Positions 9,701 through 16,614 of a DNA stretch of 60,705 nt are shown one piece after another. The notes beneath the pieces were generated by a model that did no database searches, was not told the DNA's origin, and saw only the letters and a list, made by a program, of their open reading frames with translations. The number at the start of each line of letters is the position of its first letter. Position 1 is the stretch's first letter. A program made the translations under genes and the position numbers. Source of the DNA: an uncultured Oscillospiraceae bacterium (lineage in GTDB: Bacteria > Bacillota > Clostridia > Oscillospirales > Oscillospiraceae); the NCBI GenBank assembly GCA_944387625.1, contig CALXFQ010000002.1:1-60705 (forward strand), written 5' to 3'.

Positions 9701-11460
9701 CCGCTGCTCAGGCTGATCAGGCCCGCGGGGATCTGGGGGAACTGCCCGGCATCGTTGTGGATCTGCATACCGAAGTTGAAGATGTTCTCTTCCACATTGT
9801 CCCAGATCAGACAGGCAATAGCGCCGGCCGCCTGGGCGTTGAAGATCTTGGTGCCGAAATTGAGCGATCCACGAATGACGATGGCCACCTTGCCTTCCAC
9901 CAGGCTGTTGCCGTCATCATCGTAGAAGTCCGCTTCCTCACCGAAGCCGTCGATCATCACATATTCCAGCTCCTGACCGCTCAGGGTCCCCAGGGCCACC
10001 TCGTACTCATACGGATCCTGGTAGAAGATCTGGGTGCCGTCAGCCAGGGTGAAGAACTTGGCAGGCATCTTCTGGTTGTCCACGGACGCCACGGACATCA
10101 CGTTATCGTATGTAGAGGGAGAACCCACCGTGGCGTTGTCCGGGTTGGAAGTGGTGTTGGTGTTGGTGCCCCACAAATTGCCGTAGGAGCTGGTGCCCTC
10201 GTTGCCGGCAGAGAAGTTCACCACGATATCCTGATCGGCGATCCGGTCATAGATCCGATCGATCTCCTGGTAGCCGCTGACGCTGAAGCCGGCGGGGCTG
10301 CCCACGGAGGCGTTGACCACATCACAGCCCAAGGTCATCGCGTCCTCCAGGGCGGCGGCGATATCATCCAGGTACGCGCCGCCGGAGGCGCCGAAGACCT
10401 TCATGATCACCAGCTGGGCATCGGGAGCCATGCCCGCCACGTTGGTGCCTTCCACCTTATTGGCAGCGGCGATACCGGCCACGTGGGTGCCGTGGTCGCC
10501 CTGGGTATCGGCGCTGTGGTCCGCGGTCAGGTTGGCATCCACATAGTTGAAGGCATAGGGGACCTTAGCGCTGCGGTACAGATCCTGGGCGCTCAGCCCG
10601 TCCAACAGATCGTAAGCGTTGAGCTTGGTCAGGACCTTCTCAATAGACGCCTCGGTCATGGAGCTGGAAGCCAGCTCGGGATCGGCGGCGAAGGAGGGAT
10701 GGTCCAGGTCCAGGCCGGTATCGATCACCGCGATCTTCATGCCGGTGCCGGTATAGCCCAGGTCCTGCCACACATTGGCCACGCCGGTCATCTCGCCGGA
10801 GGACACGGTGTTGGGAGATACGGTCACATCTTCCACTTCCACCGCCTGGAAGACCGGCATGACGAACACGCTCTTGACGCCATCGAGCATGGCGATCTGC
10901 TCCAGCCGCTCAAACTCGACCTGCACGGAGAAGCCGTTGAGCAGGTAAGTGAACTGGTAGCGGATCTGCAGCTCCTGGCCGTCCAGCACGTCTCGCTGGA
11001 TCTGGTCGATCAGCTGGTCCTGTGCCGCCAGGAGGCTGTTCTTCTGGGAGGGCTTGACGCTGTTGATGGAGCTGTAGGTCGCCGCAAGGGGCTCTTCCTC
11101 CAGCACCACGAAAGCCGTCACCATCTGGTCGGCCTCATATTGTTCGGCCATGCCCCGCAGGTCCTGAACGGACTGAGGGAGCTTGGCCTGGACCAGGTCG
11201 AAGTCCCGGTCCACCTGTGTAGCGTTCCAGGTGCCGCCGCCGGTGACGGTCTGCCGGAACGGCATCAGCTTTCCAGCTTCATCCCGCCGTGTGGGAAAGC
11301 TGCTGGATGAGCCGGTGACTTTGCCGGAGTCGCTGATCAGCGACTCACCGTCCAGGCTCCAGCCGGGTCCCGCCGCCGACACGGCGGAAGCCGCCGGGGC
11401 GCACAGGGAGACCAGCATGGCCAGGACGACGACAAGGGTCAGCCATCTGTTTCTTCTCAT
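3646..11460 (-). CDS. Giant secreted subtilisin-family (S8) serine protease, truncated by an in-frame stop
   Basis: 2604 aa to the TGA, 2881 codons if that stop were Trp. Signal peptide at 1-30 (MRRNRWLTLVVVLAML). Propeptide-like region at about 100-230. Catalytic Asp247 (VIDTGLDLDHP), His323 (GDHGTHVAG) and Ser656 (GTSMSSPQ) are all present. A PA domain lies between His and Ser (about 490-600), as in lactocepin/C5a-peptidase-type proteases. Fn3-like segments follow, then three Ig-like Big_2 domains (about 1447-1518, 1765-1838, 2110-2188) separated by propeller-like YDYTTG.MYA repeats, then cysteine-containing repeats. GGAGG lies 7 nt before ATG 11460. Likely digests extracellular protein or peptide. 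The intact form would be wall-anchored. Confidence 0.92.
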   Translation of the reverse strand: MRRNRWLTLVVVLAMLVSLCAPAASAVSAAGPGWSLDGESLISDSGKVTGSSSSFPTRRDEAGKLMPFRQTVTGGGTWNATQVDRDFDLVQAKLPQSVQDLRGMAEQYEADQMVTAFVVLEEEPLAATYSSINSVKPSQKNSLLAAQDQLIDQIQRDVLDGQELQIRYQFTYLLNGFSVQVEFERLEQIAMLDGVKSVFVMPVFQAVEVEDVTVSPNTVSSGEMTGVANVWQDLGYTGTGMKIAVIDTGLDLDHPSFAADPELASSSMTEASIEKVLTKLNAYDLLDGLSAQDLYRSAKVPYAFNYVDANLTADHSADTQGDHGTHVAGIAAANKVEGTNVAGMAPDAQLVIMKVFGASGGAYLDDIAAALEDAMTLGCDVVNASVGSPAGFSVSGYQEIDRIYDRIADQDIVVNFSAGNEGTSSYGNLWGTNTNTTSNPDNATVGSPSTYDNVMSVASVDNQKMPAKFFTLADGTQIFYQDPYEYEVALGTLSGQELEYVMIDGFGEEADFYDDDGNSLVEGKVAIVIRGSLNFGTKIFNAQAAGAIACLIWDNVEENIFNFGMQIHNDAGQFPQIPAGLISLSSGHTLEAAQTKTLVISEEMGFADNMDGGQMSSFSSWGVSPDLGLVPDITGVGGYVYSCYDGGGYGVMSGTSMSSPQVAGVTALVMEYLKGKFPDAGTGELRDMTEALLMSTAVPVVSSVTGLEASPRQQGAGLVDAYDAVTNQAYLTVDGGRPKAELGDGTTGTWSFSFQIHNFSDEEKTYTLDGSILSEAVDPDYAQMGLYFMAEYETALSGAVTFDQESVTVAAGGTAQVTATITLSEEDIAYFTTYWPNGGYVEGYIYLTNAEGKVEMSMPYLGFYGDWTEAPVFDSAYWYDNSFWNVSPADGLPEGHQYYHVMWTDFGGSDWVLGVNPYSGASLDADGNVAYSDTHNVVSPNGDGYIDGIDDMYLSLLRNAKEMTFTYTIGDTVVHEEVYINNSKTMYGSGYGQVVPWVYSGYGEGMYDYLDDNGQVLADGTQVMLTISAKVDYGDGGEHTMQIPIYVDTHGPELVNVYELPMTDETTDQTTYYMVVEASDVTALAGIYLFNPSGTRLYGKAFDDVFQATDNGTYMVAFNITGLGTEFTVALTDYGANESYYKVEYESAGDNLPEMDKSQIYAYRIYDEAVASDHVYGWISMNKPGSAEETTNISVWTDDYLEQTSINAAEYVGGKILAVDSLGNYIILDPGLFNRTVVTNLGINVLDMTFDDAAQTMYLVAKDGSYVTLYTMDMLTGDLTPVKYYGYYGNAPWAIADDGEGTIYAIRYNKSELYYLDVENDYALTQVTYEQTTTGEDGSQITEEVPVVMYDSAGEAVKPSNYAQSLTYSQGKLYWAYFRSSWSGTTSEMIVVDTADWSSFASTFLAQGYDSEGQLVEYEASTELVGLLTLEDTAYTFPAAESISDLYISAEDVLLRVGQSASVRAAAIPWNYEVQNWTWTSADESVAIVEDGTILAVGPGQTTVTVNADGVEKTITVTSILVEGNFNAYNYFSMDGYYGYMIDVDMQTMDYYLDDLAPVDFLAGDYNGHDGCFYGYDSYGGFYRWDRTTGEVTELQGVDTAPMDMAYDYTTGLMYGVFTDANTKESQICIINMRNGQTMAVAEGYLGLMTLACDDNGILYALDYAGNLIQLINEDGAFDQIILMEELGVLNYVQSMCWDHTNDVLLWAWCDGTSIRWIDVEYGVMVDLGDPTDSGLFEFVGMYTDMPEEEMPALAKVDVTEVIANNMFILNGETVYPDVTVLPFNATNQELTMIALDKNVAVVNQDGTITATGVGQTEVVGMLWDDNEMLDFRFTITVVQGAYDIVGHVMADLATYGGQYWIGFSAYDPESPDLLGLTDYQLYGGEYVDGKLYTYGYDPNDWDSNWQFMIVDADTFEIIEQYDMGESFPFVYDMTYDYTTGTMYAIAGSGGESNDNDLYVVDMSDGRILPILQLEEGFMSVTASDSGVLYAMKNSIADGPYNPWLGIIPEFSDAVLYTIDTKTLAVEEVGSTGMKCNLVASLAYDYDNGLLYWTPAFRAGSGTPSCLAIVEPDTGIAHDLGKIGGSGAQVCGMYILCQDHPEMGEVELSHLFLEPAKSVVATGQTVALSLTTVPMHLDAQVEWSSSDDTIATVDENGVVTGVSQGKVQITASATYGDKTLTATVQVTVIDPDASFLTWNATNMGWSIINRMDQTNGYDLTQGEELGVTAIANVGDTVYGFSKDNSFFLLDTDTMQRQIISQELQFDYQSIFSQVEGQLLFEIADMEYDPANDRMLAIGSVWAEENEWIAALIGGDFLLEVDLQTGAITNLGALPEPGCFRGLAVGGDGTVYLLSTFDDAIYRYDLATGLASQIASLRSQSVYCVGSFGIHQSMYYDDLTGLIYLCVTSNGESYRMMSLDPSTGLFTVLGSIGAADGWGSSDLFSGLAFVHIHSYGEPVFVWSQDMSSCNAVYTCGCDEVRTVACDVQVTLTEPTCTEGGQAIYVATCEDGSHQVTVDLDPLGHDYVATVTDPTCTEQGYTTYTCSRCGDNYIDSYTDPAGHTLVKTEAIDATCTEDGNSAYYTCSACGKYFSDEAGTTEIEKDS

Positions 11461-11537
11461 ATGATTACCTCCATCTCTTCCCTCCCCGCCGCCTGGCAGG
11501 AACGGATCATCTGCGCCGAAGCGCAACTAAGCATCCT

Positions 11538-11565
11538 ATTATACGCACATTTGTCCCTATGTCAA
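11538..11565 (-). promoter_or_regulatory. Promoter of the giant protease
   Basis: TTGACA (11560-11565), 16-nt spacer, TATAAT (11538-11543), both perfect hexamers, about 78 nt upstream of the start codon. Confidence 0.8.
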
Positions 11566-11797
11566 ATACAATTTTAAAAAACTGTGAGAAATTTTTGAAG
11601 GAATTGTTTCAGAAACGGCAAAGTCGTTTCAAAAGTTCCGAAAACGACCGTTTTGGAGCAAAAACCAAGGTCTTCTCCACCGGCGCACATCTGTCCGCGC
11701 CAGCAGATCCGCGCATTTTCAGGCGGATGCCGGGCGGCCGCAGTCCGGCGGAAAGGTCCGGCTCCAGGGCGGTGGCCGGTTTTCCGGGAAACCATGG
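11566..11797. other. Gene-free region between protease and helicase promoters, with small inverted repeats
   Basis: No ORF with a credible start. Between 11605 and 11660, behind the protease promoter, are consecutive short palindromes: GTTTCAGAAAC, AAACG..CGTTT and AAAACGACCGTTTT. They could be operators. The GC-rich remainder (11680-11790) shows nothing recognisable. Confidence 0.4.
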
Positions 11798-11826
11798 TTG
11801 CATATCCAGGCAAAAGCTGTTAGAAT
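11798..11826 (+). promoter_or_regulatory. Promoter of the DEAD-box helicase operon
   Basis: TTGCAT (11798-11803), 17-nt spacer, TAGAAT (11821-11826), about 40 nt ahead of the start codon. Confidence 0.65.
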
Positions 11827-11867
11827 AGGGATCAGGATGACATACTATAAAAAAAGGACGAATGGAA

Positions 11868-13058
11868 ATGGACGCTAACAACATCACCTTCGCGGACCTG
11901 GGGCTTAGCCCGGCCATGCTGAAGGCTTTGGAGAAGAAGGGATATGGCTGGCCCACCACCATCCAGGCCCAGGCCATCCCCCACTTCATGCAGTGGAAGG
12001 ACGTGATCGCCAAGGCCCCCACCGGCACAGGCAAGACCTTTGCCTTCGGCATCCCTATGATCGAGCACATCGACCCGGCCCAGGAGGCGGTCCAGGGGCT
12101 GATCCTGGCCCCCACCCGGGAGCTGGCCCTCCAGATCGGGGACGAGCTGCGGGGACTGCTGACCTACTACGAGGGCATCCGGGTGGCGGTGCTCTACGGC
12201 GGCGCCGGTATCGGCGGCCAGATCAAACAGCTGGAGCGCAAGCCCCAGATCGTGGTAGCCACCCCCGGCCGGCTGATGGACCACTACGACCGCAAGACCA
12301 TCCGGCTGGACAAGGTCCAGACCGTGGTGCTGGACGAGGCGGATCGGATGCTGGACATGGGCTTTTTCAAGGACGTGACCCGGATCATCGAAAAGGTGAA
12401 GAACCGCCGGAACCTGGGACTGTTCTCCGCCACCATCTCCCAGGAGGTGATGACGGTGAGCTGGATGTACCAGCGGGACGAGGTGGAGATCACCGTAGAG
12501 CCCAAGCAGGAGGACCGGCCGGACATCGACCAGTTCTGCATGACCGTTTCCCCTCTGCAGAAGGCGGAGACCACCCTGCGGCTGATCCGCACCCAGGGCT
12601 ATGAGCGGGTGATGATCTTCTGCAATACCAAGCATATGTGCCAGCGGCTGTCGGACGACCTGCACCGGGCGGGTCTGGACTGCGAGTGCATCCACGGCGA
12701 CATCCGCCAGAGCCAGCGGGAGAAGACCATGCAGCGCTACCGGGATGGGAAGCTCCCGGTGCTGATCGCCACAGACGTGGCCTCCCGGGGCATCGATGTG
12801 GACGATGTGGACTGCGTGATCAACTTTGACGTGCCGGACGAGAACGAGTACTACGTCCACCGGATCGGCCGGACCGGCCGGGCCAAGCGCAAGGGCATCG
12901 CCTGGAGCATCATCGGCAATTTCCCGGAGAAGGCCAAGCTGGATGAGATCGCCAAATACTCCAATTACAAGATCACCCCCATGGTACTGCACGACGACGG
13001 GACGCTGACCGAGGAAGCGGTCAAGGCCCCCACGCCCCCCAAGAGGCGGTTCCGTTGA
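11868..13058 (+). CDS. DEAD/DEAH-box ATP-dependent RNA helicase
   Basis: 396 aa, two RecA-like domains with almost no C-terminal extension. Q-motif region at 10-35, Walker A APTGTGKT (50-57), DEAD (156-159), SAT (187-189), then ATDVASRGIDVDDVD and YVHRIGRTGRAKRKG in domain 2. It unwinds structured RNA in ribosome assembly or RNA decay; the exact paralogue cannot be named. AAGGA is 9 nt before ATG 11868 but only 3 nt before the in-frame ATG 11862, so 11868 is preferred. It overlaps the next gene by 4 nt. Confidence 0.92.
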   Translation: MDANNITFADLGLSPAMLKALEKKGYGWPTTIQAQAIPHFMQWKDVIAKAPTGTGKTFAFGIPMIEHIDPAQEAVQGLILAPTRELALQIGDELRGLLTYYEGIRVAVLYGGAGIGGQIKQLERKPQIVVATPGRLMDHYDRKTIRLDKVQTVVLDEADRMLDMGFFKDVTRIIEKVKNRRNLGLFSATISQEVMTVSWMYQRDEVEITVEPKQEDRPDIDQFCMTVSPLQKAETTLRLIRTQGYERVMIFCNTKHMCQRLSDDLHRAGLDCECIHGDIRQSQREKTMQRYRDGKLPVLIATDVASRGIDVDDVDCVINFDVPDENEYYVHRIGRTGRAKRKGIAWSIIGNFPEKAKLDEIAKYSNYKITPMVLHDDGTLTEEAVKAPTPPKRRFR

Positions 13059-13948
13059 CAGCCAAGGAGCAGGGCTTCCTGCTGATGACCAGTCCCCTGG
13101 GGGACCCGGACCGAAAGGTGCTGTCCCCTGCCCAGTTCCGCGTATTGGCCCGGCGGGTCCGGGAGGGCCTGCGTCCCCGGGAGGATCGTTCTCTGACGGA
13201 GGCGGACCTGATCGGTCTGGGCTACGCCCCGGAGCAGGCCCGGCAGATCTTAGATCTGCTTTCCGGGCAGGACCTTTTGGAGCATTATCTCCGCCGGGGC
13301 CACCGCCAGGGCTGTGTCCCTCTGACACGGATCAGTGAAGACTATCCCATGGCCGTCCACAACCGGCTCCGGGACGACGCCCCCGGCTCTGTATGGGCCA
13401 AAGGGGATCTGGCGCTTTTGCGGCTTCCTGCCATCTCCCTGGCCGGGAGCCGGGACATCCGGCCGAGCAACCGGGCCTTTGCCTGGGAGGTGGGCCGGCA
13501 GGCCGCTTTGCAGGGACTGGTGCTGGTCTCCGGCAACGCCCGGGGCGCGGACCAGGCCGCCCAGCAGGGATGCCTGGATGCCGGCGGACAGGTGATCGCG
13601 GTAGTGGCGGACCGGCTGGATCAGCAGAAGCCGGGCAGGAACATCCTCTACCTCAGCGAGGACGGGTTCGACCTGCCCTTCAGCGCCCAGCGGGCATTGA
13701 GCCGGAACCGGCTGATCCACTGTATGGGCCTGAGGACCTTCATCGCCCAGTGCGACTACCAGCACGGCGGCACCTGGGACGGCACCGCCAAAAACCTGCG
13801 CCACGGCTGGAGCCCGGTGTACTGCTATGACGACGGCTCTCCGGCAGTCCAGGTCCTGACGGACATGGGCGCGTCCCCGGTGGACCTTCAGGCCCTGGCA
13901 GACTTCTCCTCCCTGCCCCTCCCCTTCCGGGGGCTGTTCGATACATAA
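13055..13948 (+). CDS. DprA/Smf-like DNA-processing family protein (divergent)
   Basis: 297 aa. The Rossmann-like DprA core is visible: GSRD (131-134), then LVLVSGNARGADQAAQQGCLDAGGQVIAVV (from about 155). DprA loads RecA onto incoming single-stranded DNA. This copy differs from canonical DprA (SGLARGID becomes SGNARGAD) and lacks the C-terminal winged helix, so it may be a paralogue with another nucleic-acid role. The TTG start shares the TGA of the helicase gene (TTGA at 13055-13058), with GAGGCGG upstream, so the two are coupled. Confidence 0.8.
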   Translation: MTAKEQGFLLMTSPLGDPDRKVLSPAQFRVLARRVREGLRPREDRSLTEADLIGLGYAPEQARQILDLLSGQDLLEHYLRRGHRQGCVPLTRISEDYPMAVHNRLRDDAPGSVWAKGDLALLRLPAISLAGSRDIRPSNRAFAWEVGRQAALQGLVLVSGNARGADQAAQQGCLDAGGQVIAVVADRLDQQKPGRNILYLSEDGFDLPFSAQRALSRNRLIHCMGLRTFIAQCDYQHGGTWDGTAKNLRHGWSPVYCYDDGSPAVQVLTDMGASPVDLQALADFSSLPLPFRGLFDT

Positions 13949-13975
13949 AAAGCAGACGCCGGGGGCGTCTGCTTT
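13949..13975 (+). terminator. Terminator hairpin, left copy
   Basis: Palindrome AAAGCAGACGCC/GGCGTCTGCTTT directly after the dprA-like stop codon. An identical 27-bp copy lies at 14178-14204. Confidence 0.8.
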
Positions 13976-14177
13976 AGACTGTCGAAAACCCCCTTCGGGG
14001 CTTTCCGACAATGGCGATGCAGTCTGCCGCGCGCATAATTTGTACGCCTTTGGCGTACAAATTTCACACTTGCAGACTGTAATGTATTTTCCGCCAGGTA
14101 CACGCCCTGGCAGAAAATGACCCAGAACTCTTTGCCGTCTGCGGACGGCAAACTCTGCGAGGCTTTTTGACACGATG
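13976..14177. repeat. Palindromic mosaic intergenic element, long copy
   Basis: About 200 bp made of successive hairpins: TGTCGAAAA.CCCCTTCGGGG..CGACA (13980-14010); an outer CAGTCTGC/GCAGACTG enclosing GTACGCC/GGCGTAC; TTTTC.GCCAGG/CCTGGCAGAAAA; and GCCGTCTGCGGACGGC (14134-14149). Open frames exist on the minus strand but carry no ribosome-binding site. A shorter relative begins at 60634. Both copies start right after the T run of an intrinsic terminator, and this one ends at a second copy of that terminator. Confidence 0.75.
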
Positions 14178-14204
14178 AAAGCAGACGCCGGGGGCGTCTG
14201 CTTT
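14178..14204 (-). terminator. Terminator hairpin, right copy
   Basis: 27 bp identical to 13949-13975. It now serves as terminator for the leftward rhomboid-like gene, whose stop is 14 nt away. It may be a duplication created when the intervening element arrived. Confidence 0.75.
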
Positions 14205-14217
14205 TCTTGGGCGTTCA

Positions 14218-15096
14218 TTATTGGATGTGGACGTGGTCGTTGATGTGGTCCTGGCAGTAGCAGTAGTAGCCGTTGCACCGGGAGCAGTAGCGGAACTCCA
14301 GCTCCGGGCTGTCCACATCGGTCCGGCCGCAGACGGTGCATTTGTGCATATAGTCCGCTTTGGGCCGGGCGGTGGTGGCGGTGTAGGACCCGGCGGAGGG
14401 GAACGGGATGGTCTTGGAGGCGGCCTTCTTAGGCTTGCGCCGGAAGAGCCGGGCCGCGTTGGCCCGCCAGGACACGGGGATCACGTTCAGCACGTCCTTG
14501 CCGAAGAACAGGAAGTAGTTGGCCAGGGAGATCACCGAAAACAGGTTCGCCGGGAAGGTATAGGCCACCAGGCCGTAGATCACCAGCACCAGGTCCAGCA
14601 GGGCAAAGACCCATGCCTTCACCGGGATGATGAACATGAACAGGAACTGAGCGTCCGGGTACATGGTGGCGTAGCCCAAAAACAGGCTCAGGTTCAGGTA
14701 GCTGGCATCCGCCACGCCGCCGAAGATCATGCAGTAGATGTCCATCATCACGACCCCGGACAGGTAGTACAGATTGAACCGAAAGGTCCCCCACACATTC
14801 TCCATGGCCCGGCCAAGGGAGTAGTAGCACAAGAGCATGATCGCCATCATCAGCAATCCGTTGCCGAACCCGGCCACCAGCGGATAGGTAAACAGCCGCC
14901 ACACCTGTCCCCGGAGGATCGACGCTTTGTCGAAGCGCAGCAGGTAGTACAGGTCATAGCTCCCGGCAAACATAGACACCAGGTACACCACGGCGATGCC
15001 CAGGCTGATGTAGAGCATGAGATTGGGGATGCCTTTGTTGCGGTGGCGGTAGCAGAACCGCTCAAAGCCCCGGCGAAGGTTTTTCAAATAGTTCAT
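14218..15096 (-). CDS. Rhomboid-like polytopic membrane protein with C-terminal zinc ribbon
   Basis: 292 aa. About six membrane segments between residues 25 and 205 in a rhomboid-like layout (VWRLFTYPLVAGFGNGLLMM recalls the family's WR.. motif). The catalytic GxSG serine and histidine are not seen, so it is probably a non-proteolytic pseudo-rhomboid. A soluble tail (about 210-292) carries CTVCG, CSRC and CYC..H..H, a likely zinc ribbon. TAGGAG abuts the ATG at 15096 with no spacer; a TTG at 15087 has the usual 9-nt spacing and may be the true start. Single-gene unit. Confidence 0.75.
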   Translation of the reverse strand: MNYLKNLRRGFERFCYRHRNKGIPNLMLYISLGIAVVYLVSMFAGSYDLYYLLRFDKASILRGQVWRLFTYPLVAGFGNGLLMMAIMLLCYYSLGRAMENVWGTFRFNLYYLSGVVMMDIYCMIFGGVADASYLNLSLFLGYATMYPDAQFLFMFIIPVKAWVFALLDLVLVIYGLVAYTFPANLFSVISLANYFLFFGKDVLNVIPVSWRANAARLFRRKPKKAASKTIPFPSAGSYTATTARPKADYMHKCTVCGRTDVDSPELEFRYCSRCNGYYCYCQDHINDHVHIQ

Positions 15097-15193
15097 CTCC
15101 TAAAAATGATCTTATGCCATTCTACCAGCAAACAGGGCAAATGTCTATACCATAATTGTGAACATTTTTGTATCAAAAAAGTCGAAAACAGTC

Positions 15194-15221
15194 TTGACTT
15201 TTCCGGGAAGACCGCTACAAT
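15194..15221 (+). promoter_or_regulatory. Promoter of the metK leader
   Basis: TTGACT (15194-15199), 16-nt spacer, TACAAT (15216-15221), placed so transcription starts just before the riboswitch. Confidence 0.75.
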
Positions 15222-15242
15222 ATACATGAAAACTGCATACAG

Positions 15243-15377
15243 CCTTATCAAGAGTGGTGGAGGGAACGGCCCGATGAAACCCGGCAACCTGTTCAGTCAA
15301 GGTGCCAAATCCGGCGGCAGACGAAAGATGAGGATCCAATATCACGCACATCGGATCTTCGGTGTGCGCGCTTTTTT
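15243..15377 (+). promoter_or_regulatory. SAM-I (S-box) riboswitch with terminator
   Basis: Core landmarks of the S-box aptamer are in order: CTTATCAAGAG, GGTGGAGGGA, GGCCCGATGAAACCCGGCAA, GGTGCCAAATCC and the closing GATGAGG, which pairs with CCTTATC to form P1. The expression platform is a terminator hairpin (CGCACATCG..CGGTGTGCG, about 15343-15368) with seven Ts. When SAM is bound, P1 forms and the terminator should stop transcription before metK, giving direct product feedback. Confidence 0.95.
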
Positions 15378-15419
15378 TGTCCTCTGCCCACGAATTTCAA
15401 AGAAAGGACACGCAAAAAC

Positions 15420-16565
15420 ATGGAAAAGAAACTTTTTACCTCTGAATGTGTTACCAACGGCCACCCGGACAAGGTCGCCGACTCCATCTCTGACGCGATC
15501 TTGGACGCTTGCCTGGCCCAGGATCCCAACGCCCGAGTGGCCTGCGAGACCATGGTCACCACCAACTTCTGCCTGATCTGCGGCGAGATCACCACCCACG
15601 CGGTGGTGGACTACCAGGCGGTGGCCCGGGAGGCCATCCGCAAGATCGGCTACACCCGTGAAGAAGACGGCTTCAACGCCGACACCGTACAGATCCAGTG
15701 CCGGATCCATACCCAGTCCGCCGACATCGCCCTGGGCACCAACGACCAGGTAGGCGGCGCCGGGGATCAGGGCATGATGTTCGGCGGCGCCTGCACCCAG
15801 ACCCCGGAGCTGATGCCTCTGCCTGTGGCCCTGGCCCGCGCCCTTTCCAACCGGCTCACCGAATGTATCCAGTCTAACGACCTGCTCCGGCCTGACGGAA
15901 AGACCCAGGTCACCGTGGAGTACGGTGAAGACGGCTCCGTTGTGGGGGTGGACACGGTGGTGGTGTCGGTGATGCACGCCCCCGCCTTTCAGATCGACGA
16001 TCTGCGCCGGTATATCCGAAAGGATGTGATCGCCCCGGTGCTGGAGCGCTACGACTTTGACATCGCCAATGTGCCGCACATCCACATCAACCCCACCGGC
16101 AACTTCGTGATCGGCGGCCCCAACGGCGACACAGGGCTTACCGGCCGGAAGATCATCGTGGACACCTACGGCGGCTACTTCTCCCACGGCGGCGGCGCTT
16201 TCTCCGGCAAGGACCCCACCAAGGTGGACCGTTCCGCCGCCTACATGGCCCGGTACATGGCCAAGAACCTGGTGGCCGCCGGTCTGGCTACCCAGGTCCA
16301 GGTCCAGCTGGCCTACGCCATCGGCGTGGCGGAGCCGGTATCCGTCCGGGTGGACAGCCGCGGCACCGGCAAGATCTCCGACGAGGCCATGACTCAGCTC
16401 CTGCGCCGGACCTGTGACCTGACCCCCGCCGGGATCATCCGCAAGCTGGACCTGCGCCGCCCGATCTACGCCCCCACCGCCGCCGTAGGTCACTTCGGCG
16501 TGGAGGACCGGCCCTGGGAGCGGACGGATCTGGCCCAGACCCTGAAAGAGCTGGCCGGGATCTGA
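15420..16565 (+). CDS. metK: S-adenosylmethionine synthetase
   Basis: 381 aa, typical length. It makes SAM from methionine and ATP. GHPDK is at 14-18, the ATP-binding [10 protein letters not shown] at 113-122 and the P-loop-like GGGAFSGKD at 257-265, followed by [17 protein letters not shown] precedes the ATG by about 11 nt. Sole gene behind the SAM-I riboswitch, with a strong terminator after it. Confidence 0.97.
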   Translation: MEKKLFTSECVTNGHPDKVADSISDAILDACLAQDPNARVACETMVTTNFCLICGEITTHAVVDYQAVAREAIRKIGYTREEDGFNADTVQIQCRIHTQSADIALGTNDQVGGAGDQGMMFGGACTQTPELMPLPVALARALSNRLTECIQSNDLLRPDGKTQVTVEYGEDGSVVGVDTVVVSVMHAPAFQIDDLRRYIRKDVIAPVLERYDFDIANVPHIHINPTGNFVIGGPNGDTGLTGRKIIVDTYGGYFSHGGGAFSGKDPTKVDRSAAYMARYMAKNLVAAGLATQVQVQLAYAIGVAEPVSVRVDSRGTGKISDEAMTQLLRRTCDLTPAGIIRKLDLRRPIYAPTAAVGHFGVEDRPWERTDLAQTLKELAGI

Positions 16566-16580
16566 CCTGCCATAAAATAT

Positions 16581-16611
16581 GCCCCCTGCCTTCCCGGCAG
16601 GGGGCTTATTT
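16581..16611. terminator. Bidirectional terminator between metK and nadE
   Basis: GCCCCCTGCC/GGCAGGGGGC with a 5-nt loop, then TTATTTTTAT on the plus strand and ATATTTTAT on the minus strand. Confidence 0.85.
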
Positions 16612-16614
16612 TTA

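Noticed and set aside
2974..11310. A 2778-codon open frame on the plus strand opposite the protease gene
   Set aside because: It is a mirror of the protease codons in high-GC DNA. It lacks a ribosome-binding site, and its composition (Gly/His/Val/Ile-rich, no domain) is typical of antisense shadows. The minus strand has signal peptide, catalytic triad and promoter.
13949..14204. CRISPR-like repeat-spacer structure from the duplicated hairpin
   Set aside because: There are only two repeats around one 200-bp unit that is itself palindromic, with no cas genes nearby.
13250..14341. Minus-strand open frames through the palindromic element, translating to hypothetical-protein-like sequences
   Set aside because: They run through terminators and palindromes and into the end of the dprA-like gene without any ribosome-binding site. 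They are better explained as the repeat element itself.
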